Source: Hydractinia symbiolongicarpus
Taxonomy: Eukaryota > Cnidaria > Hydrozoa > Anthoathecata > Hydractiniidae
Assembly: GCF_029227915.1 (NCBI RefSeq)
Contig: NC_079889.1
Span: forward strand, 10,228,001-10,292,000
Direction of reading: 5' to 3'
DNA length: 64,000 nt
The notes below the pieces were generated by a model. That model ran no database searches, was not told where the DNA came from, and saw only the letters and a list, made by a program, of their open reading frames with translations. How positions within the stretch are numbered: position 1 is the stretch's first letter; every line of letters begins with the position of its first letter. This document shows positions 45,401 to 57,500 of the stretch, piece after piece. Position numbers and translations under genes: made by a program.

Positions 45401-47944
45401 ATTTCGTATTATTAGAGAATCAGAAAAATAGAGGAGTTTTGGTTGGATATTACACAGGGTTGCCACGCTTCCTCAAGTTCTTGTTTTTATTTTACAACCT
45501 GTCACATGTTTTCATTTTCGAAATGCATAGAAATGGTACACGTGTACAGCAAACATATGTTCTTCACTCGTAGCATCGCTTTCAATTTTTGTCAAAAAGC
45601 ATAAAAATATCCTCAAAGCTCCTTATTTTTTATGAAACACTATCATCTTCACTCCTCACAAGAAAAAGATATGAATTTCTTTTTTTAGACATGGTTTGGA
45701 AACAGACATGAAGGTGGAGAGAGAATGGAGAGCAGGATTACAAACTGAACTGGATGGGGAAAAAGAAAAATCGAAACAACTAGCAAACGAATTAAAAGAT
45801 GCTGCCAATTCGCTAAAGGTAATTAGATTGCATTTTCATATATTTATTTATATTCTTGACAGTTTTTTCTTTTCTTTTTGTGGCCAAGAATTGAAATTCA
45901 CTCCTCTTCCAAACATTTTTTTAAGGAACTGCAAGTGCTCTAAATCTTGTAGTGAGTTTGCAGTTTTTGCAGTCAAAATTTAGATATAACTTACTGTAGG
46001 TTTTGGAGGGTATTTTTTAAGCTTTTTTATTTTTTAGGAAAATGAAGAGCTTCGCATACGGTTGGAAAAAGCGGAGAAAAGATGTGCAGAACAGGAGTCG
46101 GTAGGTAGAACATTAACATACAGTCCTGCCGGAGGCTTGCTCTCCTTTTTTTGCTAAAATATTTTAAAAAGGGCACAGGCTTCTGTCTGAATATTAGGTA
46201 AACAATGCGTAAAGTCACGTAGTCAAAATAAATTTATGCACTGTGTGAACGAAGTAAGTAAAAAGTAAAAAAGAGAGCTCCTTTTATGAAAACATTAACA
46301 AGATGTAATACAACTTTCATTTGTGAATTTTTTAAAACCTTTAATTTTTAACAAAAAAAAATCGAGCAAAAAAATTTTAAAATACGTTGGATAACTAGAT
46401 AACTATTTTGTTTAATTAAAAATTCCAGGAATTTTTTAATAAAGTTTTCTTGTTTTTTTTTTTAATAATATAATGATTTACGTTAAAATTATTTTCGCTA
46501 TAATGTTCTAAACAACTTGAGCTAAAGTCTTTTAACTTTTGTTTCTTAAACCCGCGGCATAACGCCTAAAGGCGAATATCCACGGGACGATTTTTACGAC
46601 GATTGCATCAATACTCAAATTTAATTGGTCGCGATTTTCGTTATAACAAAAAGCTGAATTGGTTTCTACTTTTCGTCACAAAAATCGTCGCGAATATCTT
46701 CCAGTGGAGATTCATCTTTACGCACATAAAGTTTCAACTAATGTGTGACTGGTTTTTTCTTATTTTTAGGCTTTGTACGAGATGGGACATCAGCTTAATA
46801 AGTATGATTCCTGTTATTTTTGTTCCTGTTGCTGCTGTCTTCCTACTTTTACGTTGCTATATGAAATTCTTCTTTAGATCACACACGCAAGTTGACGAAA
46901 TGAAAGAATTACACGCTGCGATGAAGGTACGACGCTCTTACCCAGGCTGGTTTTATTTTAATATTGTGTGAAACACTAAATGGCCTTTTTATATCTTTTT
47001 CTAACATAACGATGTGTTTTTTGTATATGTGCAGGAGAAAATGTGGCAAGACGATAAAGACGCAACAGATTGTCAACTTTGTCAACAACCTTTCTCACTG
47101 TCCAGAAGAAAGGTATGTTTGATGCTCGGCATAGTTTTTTGGTTTATGGGATAACATTATTGCAATAGTAAATTTACAAAGCGAGCTGGGATTTTTTTGT
47201 TTTTGAGTTTTTGAGTTTTACGTTTTACAATTTGTCCTTTACCCGTGCCATCTTTACAATCTGCTCAAATATGCTCAATTTCTTTAGAAAAATACGAAAC
47301 TCTTCTCAAATCTTAATATTTTTTATAAAAATACCCTCATCTCAGAAAGCCTAAAAATTTCTCATCACAAGCCTTCAAACCTCCCCAAATTTGACTAAAT
47401 ACAGACTGGAATTGCTGTTTAATATGACAGCAGTTTTACAGGTGATAAGGCCATGTCTGAAATAAGAGCCTTTACAACCCCAACATTTTCATTGCGTGGC
47501 GCTCATTTTTATATCCGCTGAGAGTGTATTGCTTATGTTTAAATTCGTGCGGCTTAAGTTCGCGCGTTTCAATTTCGCGTGCAGTTTTAAACTGACTATT
47601 GGTAAAATAAGTCATACTCGCACGATGTTTTTATCTCAGCATAAAAGTAAACTATTCCTGACCAAACTACAAAGAAATATACTTGGATTGCCTTTTATTT
47701 TATTTGCTGTATTTGTTTCATATAACTTTTGAAAAGGAAATGTTTGTAGCTCTGGCTACCATGTTTGTTTACATTTCTTTGCATTTTAATTTATTTTTAG
47801 CATCATTGTCGTTCATGTGGTGGTATTTTTTGCAGTTCGTGTTCAGACAATACAATGCCTTTACCTTCGTCAGCGAAGCCGGTACGCGTATGCGACACTT
47901 GTCAGGCGGCATTACTCGCGCGATACTCGGTTGGTGTAAAGTGA
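33410..47944 (+). CDS. RUFY: RUN and FYVE domain-containing protein (RUFY1/2 type), 19 exons
   Basis: Coding exons: 33410-33695, 36897-37014, 37780-37881, 38660-38783, 40506-40576, 40727-40810, 41659-41728, 42650-42751, 42967-43083, 43342-43392, 43912-44028, 44521-44618, 44874-44960, 45689-45818, 46038-46100, 46770-46801, 46878-46926, 47035-47112, 47801-47944. All introns are GT-AG with matching phases; the sum is 1923 nt, 640 residues, close to animal RUFY1/2 (600-710). A RUN domain spans about 44-225 ([25 protein letters not shown]). A coiled coil runs about 245-560 ([27 protein letters not shown]). A FYVE finger fills 571-640 with W-x2-D, RRKHHCRSCG, RVC and eight zinc cysteines. RUFY proteins bind PI3P on early endosomes through FYVE and small GTPases (Rab4/14, Arl8) through RUN, tethering and sorting vesicles. 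The start codon has a good context. Minor exon-edge errors are possible. Confidence 0.95.
33954..34435. mobile_element. MITE with GAGGGTGCCGATAAGCCGCA termini
   Basis: The first 20 bases GAGGGTGCCGATAAGCCGCA are exactly mirrored by TGCGGCTTATCGGCACCCTC at the right end. GCCCGAACTCGCCCG-type sequence is repeated in the interior near both ends. About 480 bp, non-coding; target duplication uncertain (TAA on the left, ATA on the right). Confidence 0.7.
34438..34740. mobile_element. MITE with GGGCCC-TTAGCGG termini
   Basis: The left end AATTTTTTTCGGGCCCTGTT then AGCGGGATATC is mirrored by the right end (minus strand) AAATTTTTTTAGGGCCCCGT then TAGCGGAATATC. Interior copies of CTTCAGACCCC and TTAGCG add further symmetry. 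It abuts the preceding MITE. Confidence 0.65.
34777..34831 (+). mobile_element. Helitron-like array, first 3' end
   Basis: AAAGGACGGGCAACC is followed by an imperfect hairpin (TGTGGATTTGTCCACGGG), TTAACGA and CTAG. The 5' part is not recognisable. The next element starts at the following base. Confidence 0.6.
34832..34937 (+). mobile_element. Helitron-like mini-element of 106 bp
   Basis: Starts TCTTTTCACGTAAAATGGTA, contains CTACGCAAGTAGCGAGACGC and GCGGTATAAAAAGGACGGG, and ends CCATGGATTTTCCACAAG, TTAACGA, CTAG. One side of the hairpin stem has decayed. Head-to-tail with both neighbours. Confidence 0.7.
34938..35044 (+). mobile_element. Helitron-like mini-element of 107 bp with covarying hairpin
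   Basis: Starts TCTCTTCACGCAAAATGGTA and ends with the perfect palindrome CCCATGGATTTTTCCATGGG, ATAACGA and CTAG followed by T. Relative to CCCGTGG...CCACGGG elsewhere in the window, both arms changed together (G-C to A-T), so the stem is preserved. Confidence 0.75.
39125..39218 (+). mobile_element. Helitron-like mini-element in RUFY intron 4
   Basis: A|TCTGTCACACAAAATGGTGG starts a 94-bp copy of the same mini-element family as at 34832-35044. It keeps CGCAAGTAGTGAGAC, GCGGTATAATAAGGATGG and CCCGTGGATTCCACAGG, and ends CTGTAG followed by T. Confidence 0.6.
39935..40045. repeat. Dispersed AATAAGC-type repeat in RUFY intron 4
   Basis: AATAAGCACCCAGGGCGC and GATCATTACGGTA match the block at 5345-5470. 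GC-richer than the surrounding intron. Confidence 0.4.
40888..41085 (-). mobile_element. Older Helitron-like relic in RUFY intron 6
   Basis: The minus-strand end GGCTTATCAACTAG|T matches the end at 26131. The interior shares GACGTCAGCAA, GATCAAGAAAATGTAT and TGATGAC...TCAAC...CCGAAA with 26340-26560. The 67-codon frame at 41087 lies just beyond and is unsupported. Confidence 0.4.
41335..41530 (+). repeat. Dispersed repeat family C in RUFY intron 6
   Basis: TATGTTAAATAAGTTTTATT, CAGAAACTTTAAACAGAATG and the following AT-rich stretch resemble 7690-7820 in direct orientation. Confidence 0.4.
41745..42091 (-). pseudogene. LINE 3' end (reverse-transcriptase C-terminus) in RUFY intron 7
   Basis: The minus-strand frame reads [40 protein letters not shown] then [20 protein letters not shown]. 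This is the R-x-L-x-W-x-GH and RGR-x-RKTW pattern typical of the far C-terminus of non-LTR reverse transcriptases. A 3' UTR with CCATGCTAGCATGGAAAACG follows, then a (GAT)n tail at 41748-41796, so this is a 5'-truncated insertion antisense to the host gene. The same family recurs at 59720-60250. Confidence 0.7.
44098..44190. mobile_element. Small TIR element in RUFY intron 11 (hAT-like ends)
   Basis: CAGGGTGACCACTACTCC at the left and, on the minus strand, CAGGGTGGCTACCGGG at the right. A CAGGGTGACCA end also bounds the element at 56685-57018. No 8-bp target duplication is visible, so the hAT assignment is tentative. Confidence 0.45.
46566..46725. mobile_element. Degenerate fold-back element in RUFY intron 15
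   Basis: ATATCCACGGGACGATTTTT then ACGACGATT at the left is mirrored imperfectly by AAAAATCGTCGCGAATATCT then TCCAGTGGAGATTC at the right. It is probably an old MITE; target duplication not resolved. Confidence 0.4.
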
Positions 47945-48034
47945 GAACAAAAGAGATGACGCGATAATGAAGATGTGAACTTAAAGGTGCATTTACATTT
48001 TGGATATTTTTTATATATTATAGCATTTTTGTAC

Positions 48035-48066
48035 AATAAAGCATTTTTATCTATTCACAGAATAAA
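48035..48066 (+). terminator. Polyadenylation signals of the RUFY gene
   Basis: AATAAA occurs at 48035-48040, about 90 bases after the RUFY stop codon, and again at 48061-48066. Either could direct cleavage, giving a 3' UTR of roughly 110-140 bases. Confidence 0.55.
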
Positions 48067-48477
48067 CCATGGTTTATGTTGAAGATGACCCACAACGTGA
48101 ATTTTTCTTAAGGGAACTAGAGTTTCTCGTGTTTTTTTATGAAGTTGATTATAAAAATTCTGTTAAACATAAAGTCGAATACATTTAAAGACATATTCTT
48201 GTTTTACACTTAGTTAAATTTTTTCAATTGTATATGCTATGATAGTCTGAATGACCAACTCGAACATAACTATGCTATGGTAGTCTGCATGACCAACTTA
48301 AAGTTATCAATAAATTTTGTTACATTTCTTTTTGTGAATATAATATAAAAATTGAAATTTCCGAATATAATATTTTAACACGAATATAGAAAAGAATTGA
48401 CATGAATATAAAAAAAATTACTGGTTCTTTCTGTGCTTTAAATCGGCAGGCTGTGTATTAGAATTTTTTGAAAATGG

Positions 48478-48554
48478 CTAGTCGTCAGTCCATGAGAAAT
48501 CCACTTGAATTCGTCCGTCACTACTCGCAGCTGCCATTTTGGCTCACAAACAGA
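48478..48554 (-). mobile_element. Helitron-like mini-element, diverged, 77 bp
   Basis: On the minus strand: TCTGTTTGTGAGCCAAAATG, then GACGGACGA, GTGGATTTCTCATGG, then ACTGACGA and CTAG. This follows the order of the 106-bp elements at 34832-35044 with an internal deletion. On the plus strand the same bases happen to open an ATG frame ending at a GT. Confidence 0.5.
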
Positions 48555-51500
48555 GGTATGGCTAATTAGATATTAATTTAGAATTATTTCTTACATTCTG
48601 TAGCACTTCTGGTCAGATATATGCTTTTTTGGATCTCAAAATCTCGTAGATATGTGCTCTTTTACTCTTGTGACTTTTACACTTGATAGTAATGTATTCT
48701 AAAAACAAGACATAAAAGTCACTTTGCTTTTAAACTTGTTTACAACTTGTTTACAAAAAATAATAGGTACATGGGCGTACCCAACAAATTTGGGGGTTTG
48801 GATCCTGGTCTCTCTTTTGGTCGTATCAAATTAGTAAAAAAACAAACAAAAATACCCTGGTAACGAGGTTGTTTGTTCGCATCATATAAGCTGCGGTTTC
48901 TTATTTTCATGAAAGTCGTCAGTCACGACAACTTGAATAGGAACATTCATAAATTCTGGAAAAACAAATTTGGTTAATAAGTTGAGCTTGTGTTTTATGA
49001 ACAGGCTAGGTTTTGTGTAAAAGTCTTGAAGCTCCTTTAAAATCATCAAAAATTTCTATTTAGAAAATTTTCTACAAAGTGCTATGTATTTTTTAAGTTT
49101 GCTCATGCTCGTTCCCAGTAAAAAATGGTAAAACAAAATTAAAAATTTGGGATTTTCAAATAAAAAATCACAAAATAGGATAAATTTTTCGACAAACGTC
49201 CTTCCCCTCGTAGGGCTGACATTAAACTTTAAAGAATCCCTCTTCTTAAAAATTTTTAGAGCGACGAAAATCCACTAAATCCACCCGCATATACATCATC
49301 ACCCTCTTCCTCCGTCTCAAAGAATCAAGAACGTAACCTCGTCTCCAGGACTCTTCCTCTTTTTGAAAATCTCGGACGGAGGGTTGTCTTAAGTAAGATA
49401 AAGATCCTCTCCCAATGTGCTCTATTTTTCAACCTCCTCCACAAAGCTAATTCATTTAATACATTTTCAAACCCTGCGTTTATTACACCCCATGACTCAA
49501 GGCGCCGCCGTCTGCTCAATTTATTCGCTAATTTAGGAGCACTTAATTAGTGTAAATATTACAAGGAACTTTATGTAATTTTCAAGCGGCATTTTTAAAA
49601 CTTTCAGTAGAAATAAACAACTGGCGGTACATGTTTCCGCCTGTTTTTGTATTTTTGGGCGGACTAGTTTCGCATTTCCTTTGACTGGAAACGACACTGG
49701 TGACCTATTTTTGAAGCATGTAACGCAAGAATTTTCGTCTTTAACATGCTGCATTACTAGACATTAGCGACAAAAAAAAAGTTTCAGGGGGGAGGAAAAG
49801 GAAGAGTTTTGCCTAAATTATGGACGGGCGGCTTTGTTCAGTCTGGTGAGAATATGATCGTCTAAAATTATCTGACTTAAGGCTCAATCTATACTAAAGA
49901 ATTCTAGTAAATAAAGTGTATATGGAAATCTGGAGGTATATCACACCAATTTAAAAGGCATGGAAAATAAATAATAAAAATTGTTGTTTAATAACCAAAA
50001 TTAAACATGTGTCGCATTACCAATATGTGGCAGAATGTAAACCGTGCCTAAAGGTTTGTTTCTATTTGCTCGATGTGCCATGTTTTTTATGTTATGCCCA
50101 GTGACAAAATGGAATGCAAGAGCAAGACGACCAAAAGTCGAGGTGTATGATCGCACACAGGGGTTGGGTTAATATTGTTACTGCTTTGTAATATTTGTTT
50201 ATTTTTTTTAACGTCCACGCAATAGAAACCAAAACTTTTGATAGCTAACATTTCCTCCTGTTTCTTTGCACTAGTAATTCTTAATGATGTCTTCCTGAGT
50301 TGTTGGTACTTTCTTCTGCTAACCAACCTCCTCCTTTCCGTCTCTACAACTACACTCTGTCACTGTGGTGCAAGCTAGCTAGGTAGCTCGAATAACATTT
50401 GTAGAGAGCTAGCTAGCTATATATAGTTTTATAGTACCTTACCTTGTTGTACCTTGTTGTAGGCTTTCGAAGAAAGTCTTCAGCATTAGCAGTTGTGTGC
50501 CAAGTCCTCCATTGGATTGAACATCCAGTTTACACCAATGTGTGCATATGTATAATAGAGTGTAAATCAGCCCGTCTTAACGTGGTGTATCCTACCAGTT
50601 GTGGTTCATCTGGTATCTGGAATAGATATTTATCAAGGCTTTTTTTTGAAAAGGTCCAGTGTGCAACCAGACATATTACGGATGGATTTGAGAAGGATGT
50701 TAAAGAGCTTTATTCCATGGATAGGTAAACTGAACTCTGCCACCCTACTGCATGGACCACACGGAAGTTTTTCTTTCCGCCCAGTCATATATCTTGACTA
50801 GCTAGCTAGTTTTTATACTTTAAATTTTGTTATCTGCAGAGAAAAACTTAGAGGCAGCATTTGATACTTATATAAAGTTGCGACAGGGTAAAATATTTTT
50901 ACTAAAAATGCCTCGGTATGGACACATAAAGAAGTATTTTAAGACTTTAATTTATTCATGTGGATTGCTAAAAGTGGTCTCCAAACAACAGCCAAAAATT
51001 CAAAATAATAATATATAATAAATAAATAAAAAGGACACTAGTCGTCACAGGACACTTTTAAACTAACTAGCTACAGGTATGTAATTTGCAGAGTAACCAT
51101 TATCATTTCAGGGAAAACATGTTGTTCACACGGTCAGCTCTTTATAAATAGGTATTGAACTTCATACACAACATATAGATGAGTTTCGTATATGTGCATG
51201 CATCCTGGCAGGCAAGAAAAAAATGCTTTAGAATTGTTTTTTTTCCAACTATTATCTTCCCTGTTTAGGAGCAGACTTTACTAATTTTGGTGTCAGTGTT
51301 TTTTTAAACCTAACATTTTTGCGCTTCACAGTTGTTTATATGTTTTTGCCTATGCATATGTGTGTGCATGTCCATCGTTCTTGATGAAAAATCAAAACAT
51401 GTCACGTTTGTTGTGTTTTAGGTGACTTTTAGCTAATTTTTATTTCTTCTAAACAGTTCTTGCTAGTCAAATTGCCATGGAGGAAACCAAAAACAATAAA

Positions 51501-51870
51501 AACATGCAAGATTGGCCACAAAAAGTATTTGTAGCATATACTACTCCAATAGACCTTTTTGATTCTTTACATTTTATATAATAGTTTTTTGGCTTACACA
51601 ACTAGGTGGCAAGCTAAAAAGATGCGGGATCTTGCTTAAAAGAGGTTTCTCAGCCCATCTTTTTCCTGAGAACATCATTAAGGTGTCAGGTCACTCACAT
51701 ATCGAGTTTTGTTGTTTTTTTAGAGTCATTTGTATGATGAGAAATTGATCCACCTACCCTTCCTTTGGATTTTAAAATTCAGGATCACATACTGTCCTAT
51801 GTTACGAGCTTTAGGTTGTTCAGTTTTGCACAATATATTTGTTAATGACGTTATCAATGACCTCACAACA
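48555..51870. other. RUFY-SHOC2 intergenic stretch, no supported gene
   Basis: Several frames of 60-95 codons occur, for example 50444-50728 and 50827-51018, some bounded by splice-like signals. They do not join in phase and show no recognisable domain. The stretch 49230-49520 has higher GC and a GACGGAGG-type repeat flavour, probably an old transposon. GCTAGCTAGG palindrome clusters lie at 50375-50420 and near 50800. Confidence 0.4.
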
Positions 51871-51876
51871 TATATA

Positions 51877-53014
51877 CAGGCTTGGACAGGAGTAAAATCT
51901 CTGTCGTGCGGGCCATCAACATGCCAAAATCTTGCTCGCAAGTGCAAAACATTGCACGCCATAAAGTGAAGTAAGGCGTGCATAGTACACGCCTTAAATA
52001 ATTGGTATACATATGTTGGGTGAAAATTTTTTAAAGAAATGTGTATGAATCAACTTTCATTGGACAAAACTTCCAATAGATTTCCATCTTGGTTGGACAC
52101 TCCCATTTGCTTAGCTCTCAGATTTATTGAATAGTCCTGGTCATTTTAATCTCTATTGCCTGGCCTCTTTGTCATTGGTAACCAGGTCTTACACAAGAAA
52201 TCCAGCCATGCCGTTCCTAACTAATGCAGAGGTGAATGCCGACAGGGCACAGATGAAGCAAGTCTGCAAAACTGCACTTACAGGCAGAACAAACGCAAGC
52301 ACGAGTGACCAATGTTCTATAACCAGTTCAAACAATTTTTTAAACGAAACCCACATACAGTATAATTTGAGCCACTTGGATAAACAAAAATTTTCAATTT
52401 GAAAAGGAAGCATATTTTTTTCTATTTGCTTGTGATACTTTACAAATAATAATAATAATACCAACCTGAAAACTTATTATTTTTTTGTTTGTTAAAGTTT
52501 TCTTTAGTGACGGCATTTTTTGCGATTTAATTGGCTTCTTAAAATGCACAGCCTTACTTTGTTTTTTAACAGCGCCTGGCTGACATATTTATTACTTGTG
52601 GTAAGTGTGATCATGTGTACAAACAGTCTATAATGGCACATAGCAGATAAAATAAAACGAAAGATATGCGGAACGAAGATCAATTAAAAGAGACTATTTA
52701 TATTTGAATTATGAGACTATTTATATTTGAATTATGTCGTTCTCTTGCATGTTTGAATTTTTAATTTTTGAAGTTATAATAGGGGAGATTTACATAGCTC
52801 ACTCATTTGGTAAGTATGTTCTTACCTGATCAATCATGTACGCCAGTTGACCACGTTACTATTAGCTACAGAAACGTGCTTATTTTAAAGGCTTTTGCAG
52901 TCTTTTAAGAACACGCCAAAATATTTTCTAGGCGTGCGATCATACGCACGCAAAAACAATAATGGTGTGTGCGGAGGCTTGTGCGTGCGAGTACGCCATT
53001 CCTGTCCAAGCCTG
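51877..53014. mobile_element. 1.1 kb TIR element between RUFY and SHOC2
   Basis: TATATACAGGCTTGGACAGG at the left (CAGG at 51877) is exactly mirrored at the right by CCTGTCCAAGCCTGTATATA. GGCGTGC-type motifs cluster at both subterminal regions (51950-51990 and 52930-52995), as in many hAT elements. The flanks read TA or TATA at both ends rather than a clear 8-bp duplication. Interior frames (up to 91 codons) show no transposase. Confidence 0.6.
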
Positions 53015-53745
53015 TATATACAAAAATATTTTTAAAGAATTTTGTTAATTAATTGGCTTCATTATTTAAAACTTAAAACACTGATCAATGTCATACATAT
53101 AGGATTATAGTGTCCGACAATTGCCACTCAAAAAGAAAAGAAAGACAAAGTAATATATATATATATCAATATTCACATTTAATTTTATACTGAATTTGCT
53201 TCAAATTCATTTCTAATAACGAAAACAAATCGATTTCCATTATATATGTTATATCAAAATTCACTTTTACAACTGAAATAAAAATCACATTTGTTTTTGA
53301 AATCATATTTGCTTTTAAATCAAATTGAATTGAAATTATAATGTGGTCTATCTTCGATTTTTTCAAATGGCAATCGTCTGCCACCATACAAGGTCGTTTA
53401 TTATCGTTAAACGGTTACAATTTTTCAAAGATTTCATTATCTTGGCTATTCCGAAAAGGGTGGGGGAGGGGTCAAGCTGGTCTCTGTTGGCACTAGTTGC
53501 ATGAACGTTATAAATGCAATAACGTAATATATTAACTAGAGATCACCTCCACTTCTGAATATTATATAATATAAAATATATAGCCAATTTTATGCAAGTT
53601 GTGAAGGAATAAGATTTTAATAATACCACCTTAATGAAATTCCAAATTTAGGTTTTAACAGTCCTTATTTTTACATTTTTGGATTACACCCTGAGGGATT
53701 TTAGGTGATATTCATAAATGTAACATCAATAAGTTGTCCCTATTT
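53015..53745. other. No gene recognised
   Basis: AT-rich sequence with a short (TA)n run near 53152-53166 and no repeat partner found. Confidence 0.4.
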
Positions 53746-53747
53746 TG

Positions 53748-54010
53748 AAGGTGCAGTAAGTTATAGTGCTTGTGCAGGAGACTGGGTTTTAATTCCCTTG
53801 GTAACAGTTCATTATAGGCAAGTGAATGTAACCATAGCCTCAGGTTAACCCAATCCTCCATGTAAGGGAAATTGAAAAGATGGTACAATGTGTGAGCTGT
53901 TGAATATTGCAAGAAGCTGTCCGCTAGAGCACAGACCCTAATTGGGTTCCCATAGCTCAAAATGAGCATTAAATACTCTAGGACTCCCCATATAAGCCAT
54001 GGCCTCTCAT
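53748..54010 (+). mobile_element. tRNA-derived SINE, copy 3 (diverged)
   Basis: Follows the 1719 copy in order: a degenerate tRNA head with GGGTTTTAATTCCC in place of the B box, then CAAGTGAATGTAACCATAGC, CAGGTTAACCCAA, AAGGGAAATTGAAAAGATGG and CATAGCTCAAAATGAG. It carries about 55 extra bases (53900-53955) that copy 1 lacks, so the two belong to different subfamilies or copy 1 is deleted. It lies upstream of SHOC2. Confidence 0.65.
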
Positions 54011-54505
54011 GAAATAATATCAGTGTATATCTCTCGATATTTGTGAGGCTAGCCAGGAAAAATATACACATCCATTTATCTATTCTAATTTTAAATTCTT
54101 TTTTATTTTAGCTTGTTCTTTGTTTCATTGTGTTTATTGACCAAAACATAAGAATCCTTTTAATTTGAAGTTCATTTTGCAACAACTAAAGCATTAATGA
54201 TTCAAAATTTGTTGACAATCATGGATGATAACCTGCAGTATGTGTATAGTAAGGGAGACAAAAACTCTAGACTCTTAGAAAAGTCTAGAGTCTAGACACC
54301 TAAAGTTGCTGCATATTTTTATTGTACATATCTTCAAACAGTACTTTAATTGTTCAGACATGCTGTCTATAGCATATCAAAATGTTTTATGCTTTGATAC
54401 ATAAGATTGTATTATTTGCTGGAGATAATAAGTTAAAGATTGAAGATCTAATTTATTTTATTTTACAGACGCATAATTATGTAAGCATTTATTCACTTTT
54501 TGAAT

Positions 54506-57500
54506 ATGTCGAAATCACACCCATTGAAATCACACCCACATGAAGACGATCAATTTAGCTTGCTCGACACAGCTACACAGGCAGTATCATTAGAAGATGA
54601 GGATGAGGGTTGTCATTCAGGCGATGGGAGCCCTGTTAAAGATCCAGCAACCATTACCGGAGCATTCATAGGTAAAAAACTTAGGTGTAGTATCTTTGGA
54701 ATAAGTTTTTTTTCTTTAAAACTGCAATTTTTTTTGTAGACAAGTTCTTGCTTTCAATTAAATCTCTTTTTAGTTTTGCATGAAAATGGTTATACAGCTT
54801 GTAGTAAAAAAATTATCTTGTTTAGATACAAAGGGACGTGAAGGAAATAGGCGTGTCAAAATAGAAGTTGAACAAAAAATTTACAAAGCAACCCTTAAAA
54901 AGAAATCTGCAAAAGGAGATAAAGAAAATAGTTCTGTGAGTTTGTTGGGCTTTTTAATGAATGCTTTTGTCGGATCTCAAAAGGCAAAGGGGTAGGCTAT
55001 ATCAAACTGTTTTAAAAAAAAAGTTGTAAGCATGTTCTTTATGCTATGTTTTGTTCTTTTTAGGACCAACTCTCACAAGTAATTTATAGGGAAAGAATTC
55101 TAAGTGTTTGAATATTCTGTCGCAGGCACAACTTTTTGTACAAATTGGCAAAATATTTGGAAACTATTGTTTTTCTAATTAAGTTTAGTTGGCATTGTGT
55201 TTGTTTTAACTGTTTAACTAAAAGTTTTTTATATCTGGAGAAATAGAAGGTTTGTTTATTTATGTCTTAGGTGATAAAAGAATTGGCAAAATGTCAAAAA
55301 GATGGAGAGCGGGTATTAAATCTCTCTAAACTTGGAGTAAGTTGTTGATTAATGAGAAAACTAGTTATCAAGGCCCAGCGAACAAAAAGCAATAGAAAAG
55401 ACCAAAACAATCTTGGGTCATGTGCATTTAACGAACAGTTACAGAGACATACAGGTTTAATAAGTTTGCATATTTTTATGAAAAAGTTAATACATGATAT
55501 TATAGGTTTTATTTTTGCCACCCCAAATTAGGAAAATTGTATTCAAGTTATTTTTTAGCAAAGTTCTCCAATATCATCTAACTGGCTAACTATGACGATT
55601 TTATAGAAATTTTTAAGGGTAGTTTCGAGTAATAGCCAATATCACAACCTCTGAGAGATATAGGACCAAAAAATCTGGCACGCAGGTGTATAATAGAAAA
55701 ATATTGAACTCCATAAGTATCATAGCCATACTTTATATCATAAAAAAGTTTGATTTAAATTACTAAACTACACGATAACAATCATTTGTACTGTTAGGCT
55801 AAGACCTCTGTTTAAGTATTGGGTTATGTATATTCTTTTTCGTCAACAACCATACTTAAAACAGAAAAACTTGTTATAGATCTCTACTTATTGTTTTGGT
55901 AAAAAAATGTCTTCTAATTTACTTTAGATAAAAGAATTGCCAAAAGAAGCCACAAAGGTACGTTCAGGTTAAAAGTTAAAAATGATGCTAGATTTTTTTT
56001 CTTTCGTTCTCAACATATTCGCTTTTAAAGATTTTTAGATTTAAATGCTGCATATGATGTCATATTTAAGGAAAAGCAAATTTTAGCCTTTTTTGTCATC
56101 AATAATTTTAATCAGTGTCGAGATAGAGGTAAATTAAAATTATACCAAGACAGCACTTTTCTTCATGTTTCACCCCTGTAAAGTATTTCTTAACAGCCTC
56201 ATAAACTTGGGATCTTAAGTTTGCAATGTGTAAGTTTGCAATTAATTTACAAGTAAAAGCCCTCTATCTTAATTGCAAACTGGCATGCAAATCCCATTAG
56301 CAAATCTTTAAAAGGTCTGGGACAAGAAAGTAAATGGCATTTTGGCAAAAATTTTCATCTTTAGTTTACGTTTGTAATGTACATTGATAGAGCTTTTATT
56401 GATGAAAAAAAATTTCCAAATTTGAATTTTGTGAAAATATTTTCAAATTTAGAAAATATTTTTTTGAAAAATTTAAAAAAGCTTTTTAGCAATTCTTTAA
56501 GCTTAATGCAAGTCAAACATAATTTTTACCCTGGGATGTGTTATTCATTATTAATATATATACGCAGTTTGCATTCCAATACAACAATTTGGAAATTATA
56601 CAAAGATTGGCAGAGCTAATATACAAAAGAATGGTTTGTTTGTTTGTAAATTATGTCAAATAATGGATTTCAATAAAGTCAATGTAGGGTGACCATTCCT
56701 CCTTAAATTCCTTAAATATCCTTCGAAAAAGTACTTAAATATACTTAAAAAAAATTGAAATTTAAGCCTAATTTTTCCGATCATAACTTTTTTAAAAATG
56801 TGTTCATGGAATATATATGTATATTTGTATAATATGTATAATTTTCTTATCATAGAATGTAGTATGTATTAAAAATAGAGAACTAAAATTGTTTTTCTCC
56901 TTAATTGTCCTTATTTTTTCTATTATTATTCTCATTTGCAGCAAAATATCTTTAAAAAATGTCAGTTTTTCTTCTTAATATCCTTACTTTTGTTCTCATT
57001 TTATTAGTGGTCACCCTGCATTGGGTACTTAAAATCCAGGAAACTTCAGGAGTAATTTTTACCTTAACAAAATCTTGAATTATATTGGGTTGGATTCACG
57101 TAAAGTTGAATTTATGTTCTTTAAAAATCTAACTATGGCTAGATAATTCTACTAGTGATTTAACTTCATATAACTTGTACAAACCCAACATGTATGCCTT
57201 TGTGCGTACAATTCTAATGTGTAATCTTTTCTTGTTACAGCTTACAGCATTGACTGAATTGTTTTTATACGGCAACAAAATATCATATTTGCCTCCAGAT
57301 ATTGGACTTCTTGTGAATGTGCAAACTATTGCGTTAAGTGAAAACAGTCTATCAACGTTACCAGGTAGTCATAATGTTTAAGCTTTTATTTGATGTATAT
57401 TTGTTTTTAGTAAAAAGTGAATTATGTCTCTTTGTTAGTCAAAAAATTTTCACCATGTGGATGACTAATTCTTTTTTTGAAGTATACTAGTTGTATAAGC

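Noticed and set aside
48474-48556. An ATG-initiated plus-strand frame (MASRQSMRNPLEFVRHYSQL...) ending at a GT, looking like a first coding exon after RUFY.
   Set aside because: The same bases read on the minus strand follow the Helitron-like mini-element layout (TCTG start, AAAATGG, GACGGACGA, hairpin remnant, ACGACTAG), so the frame is a by-product.
50444-51018. Frames with splice-like ends (LHWIEHPVYTNVCIC..., and KNLEAAFDTYIKLRQG).
   Set aside because: They do not join in phase, have no recognised domain, and occur in an otherwise non-coding stretch.
54780-54995. 71-codon frame starting [14 protein letters not shown] as an independent start for SHOC2.
   Set aside because: The first part lies upstream of the 3' splice site at 54825; only the part from [10 protein letters not shown] onward belongs to the spliced exon, which joins exon 1 in phase.
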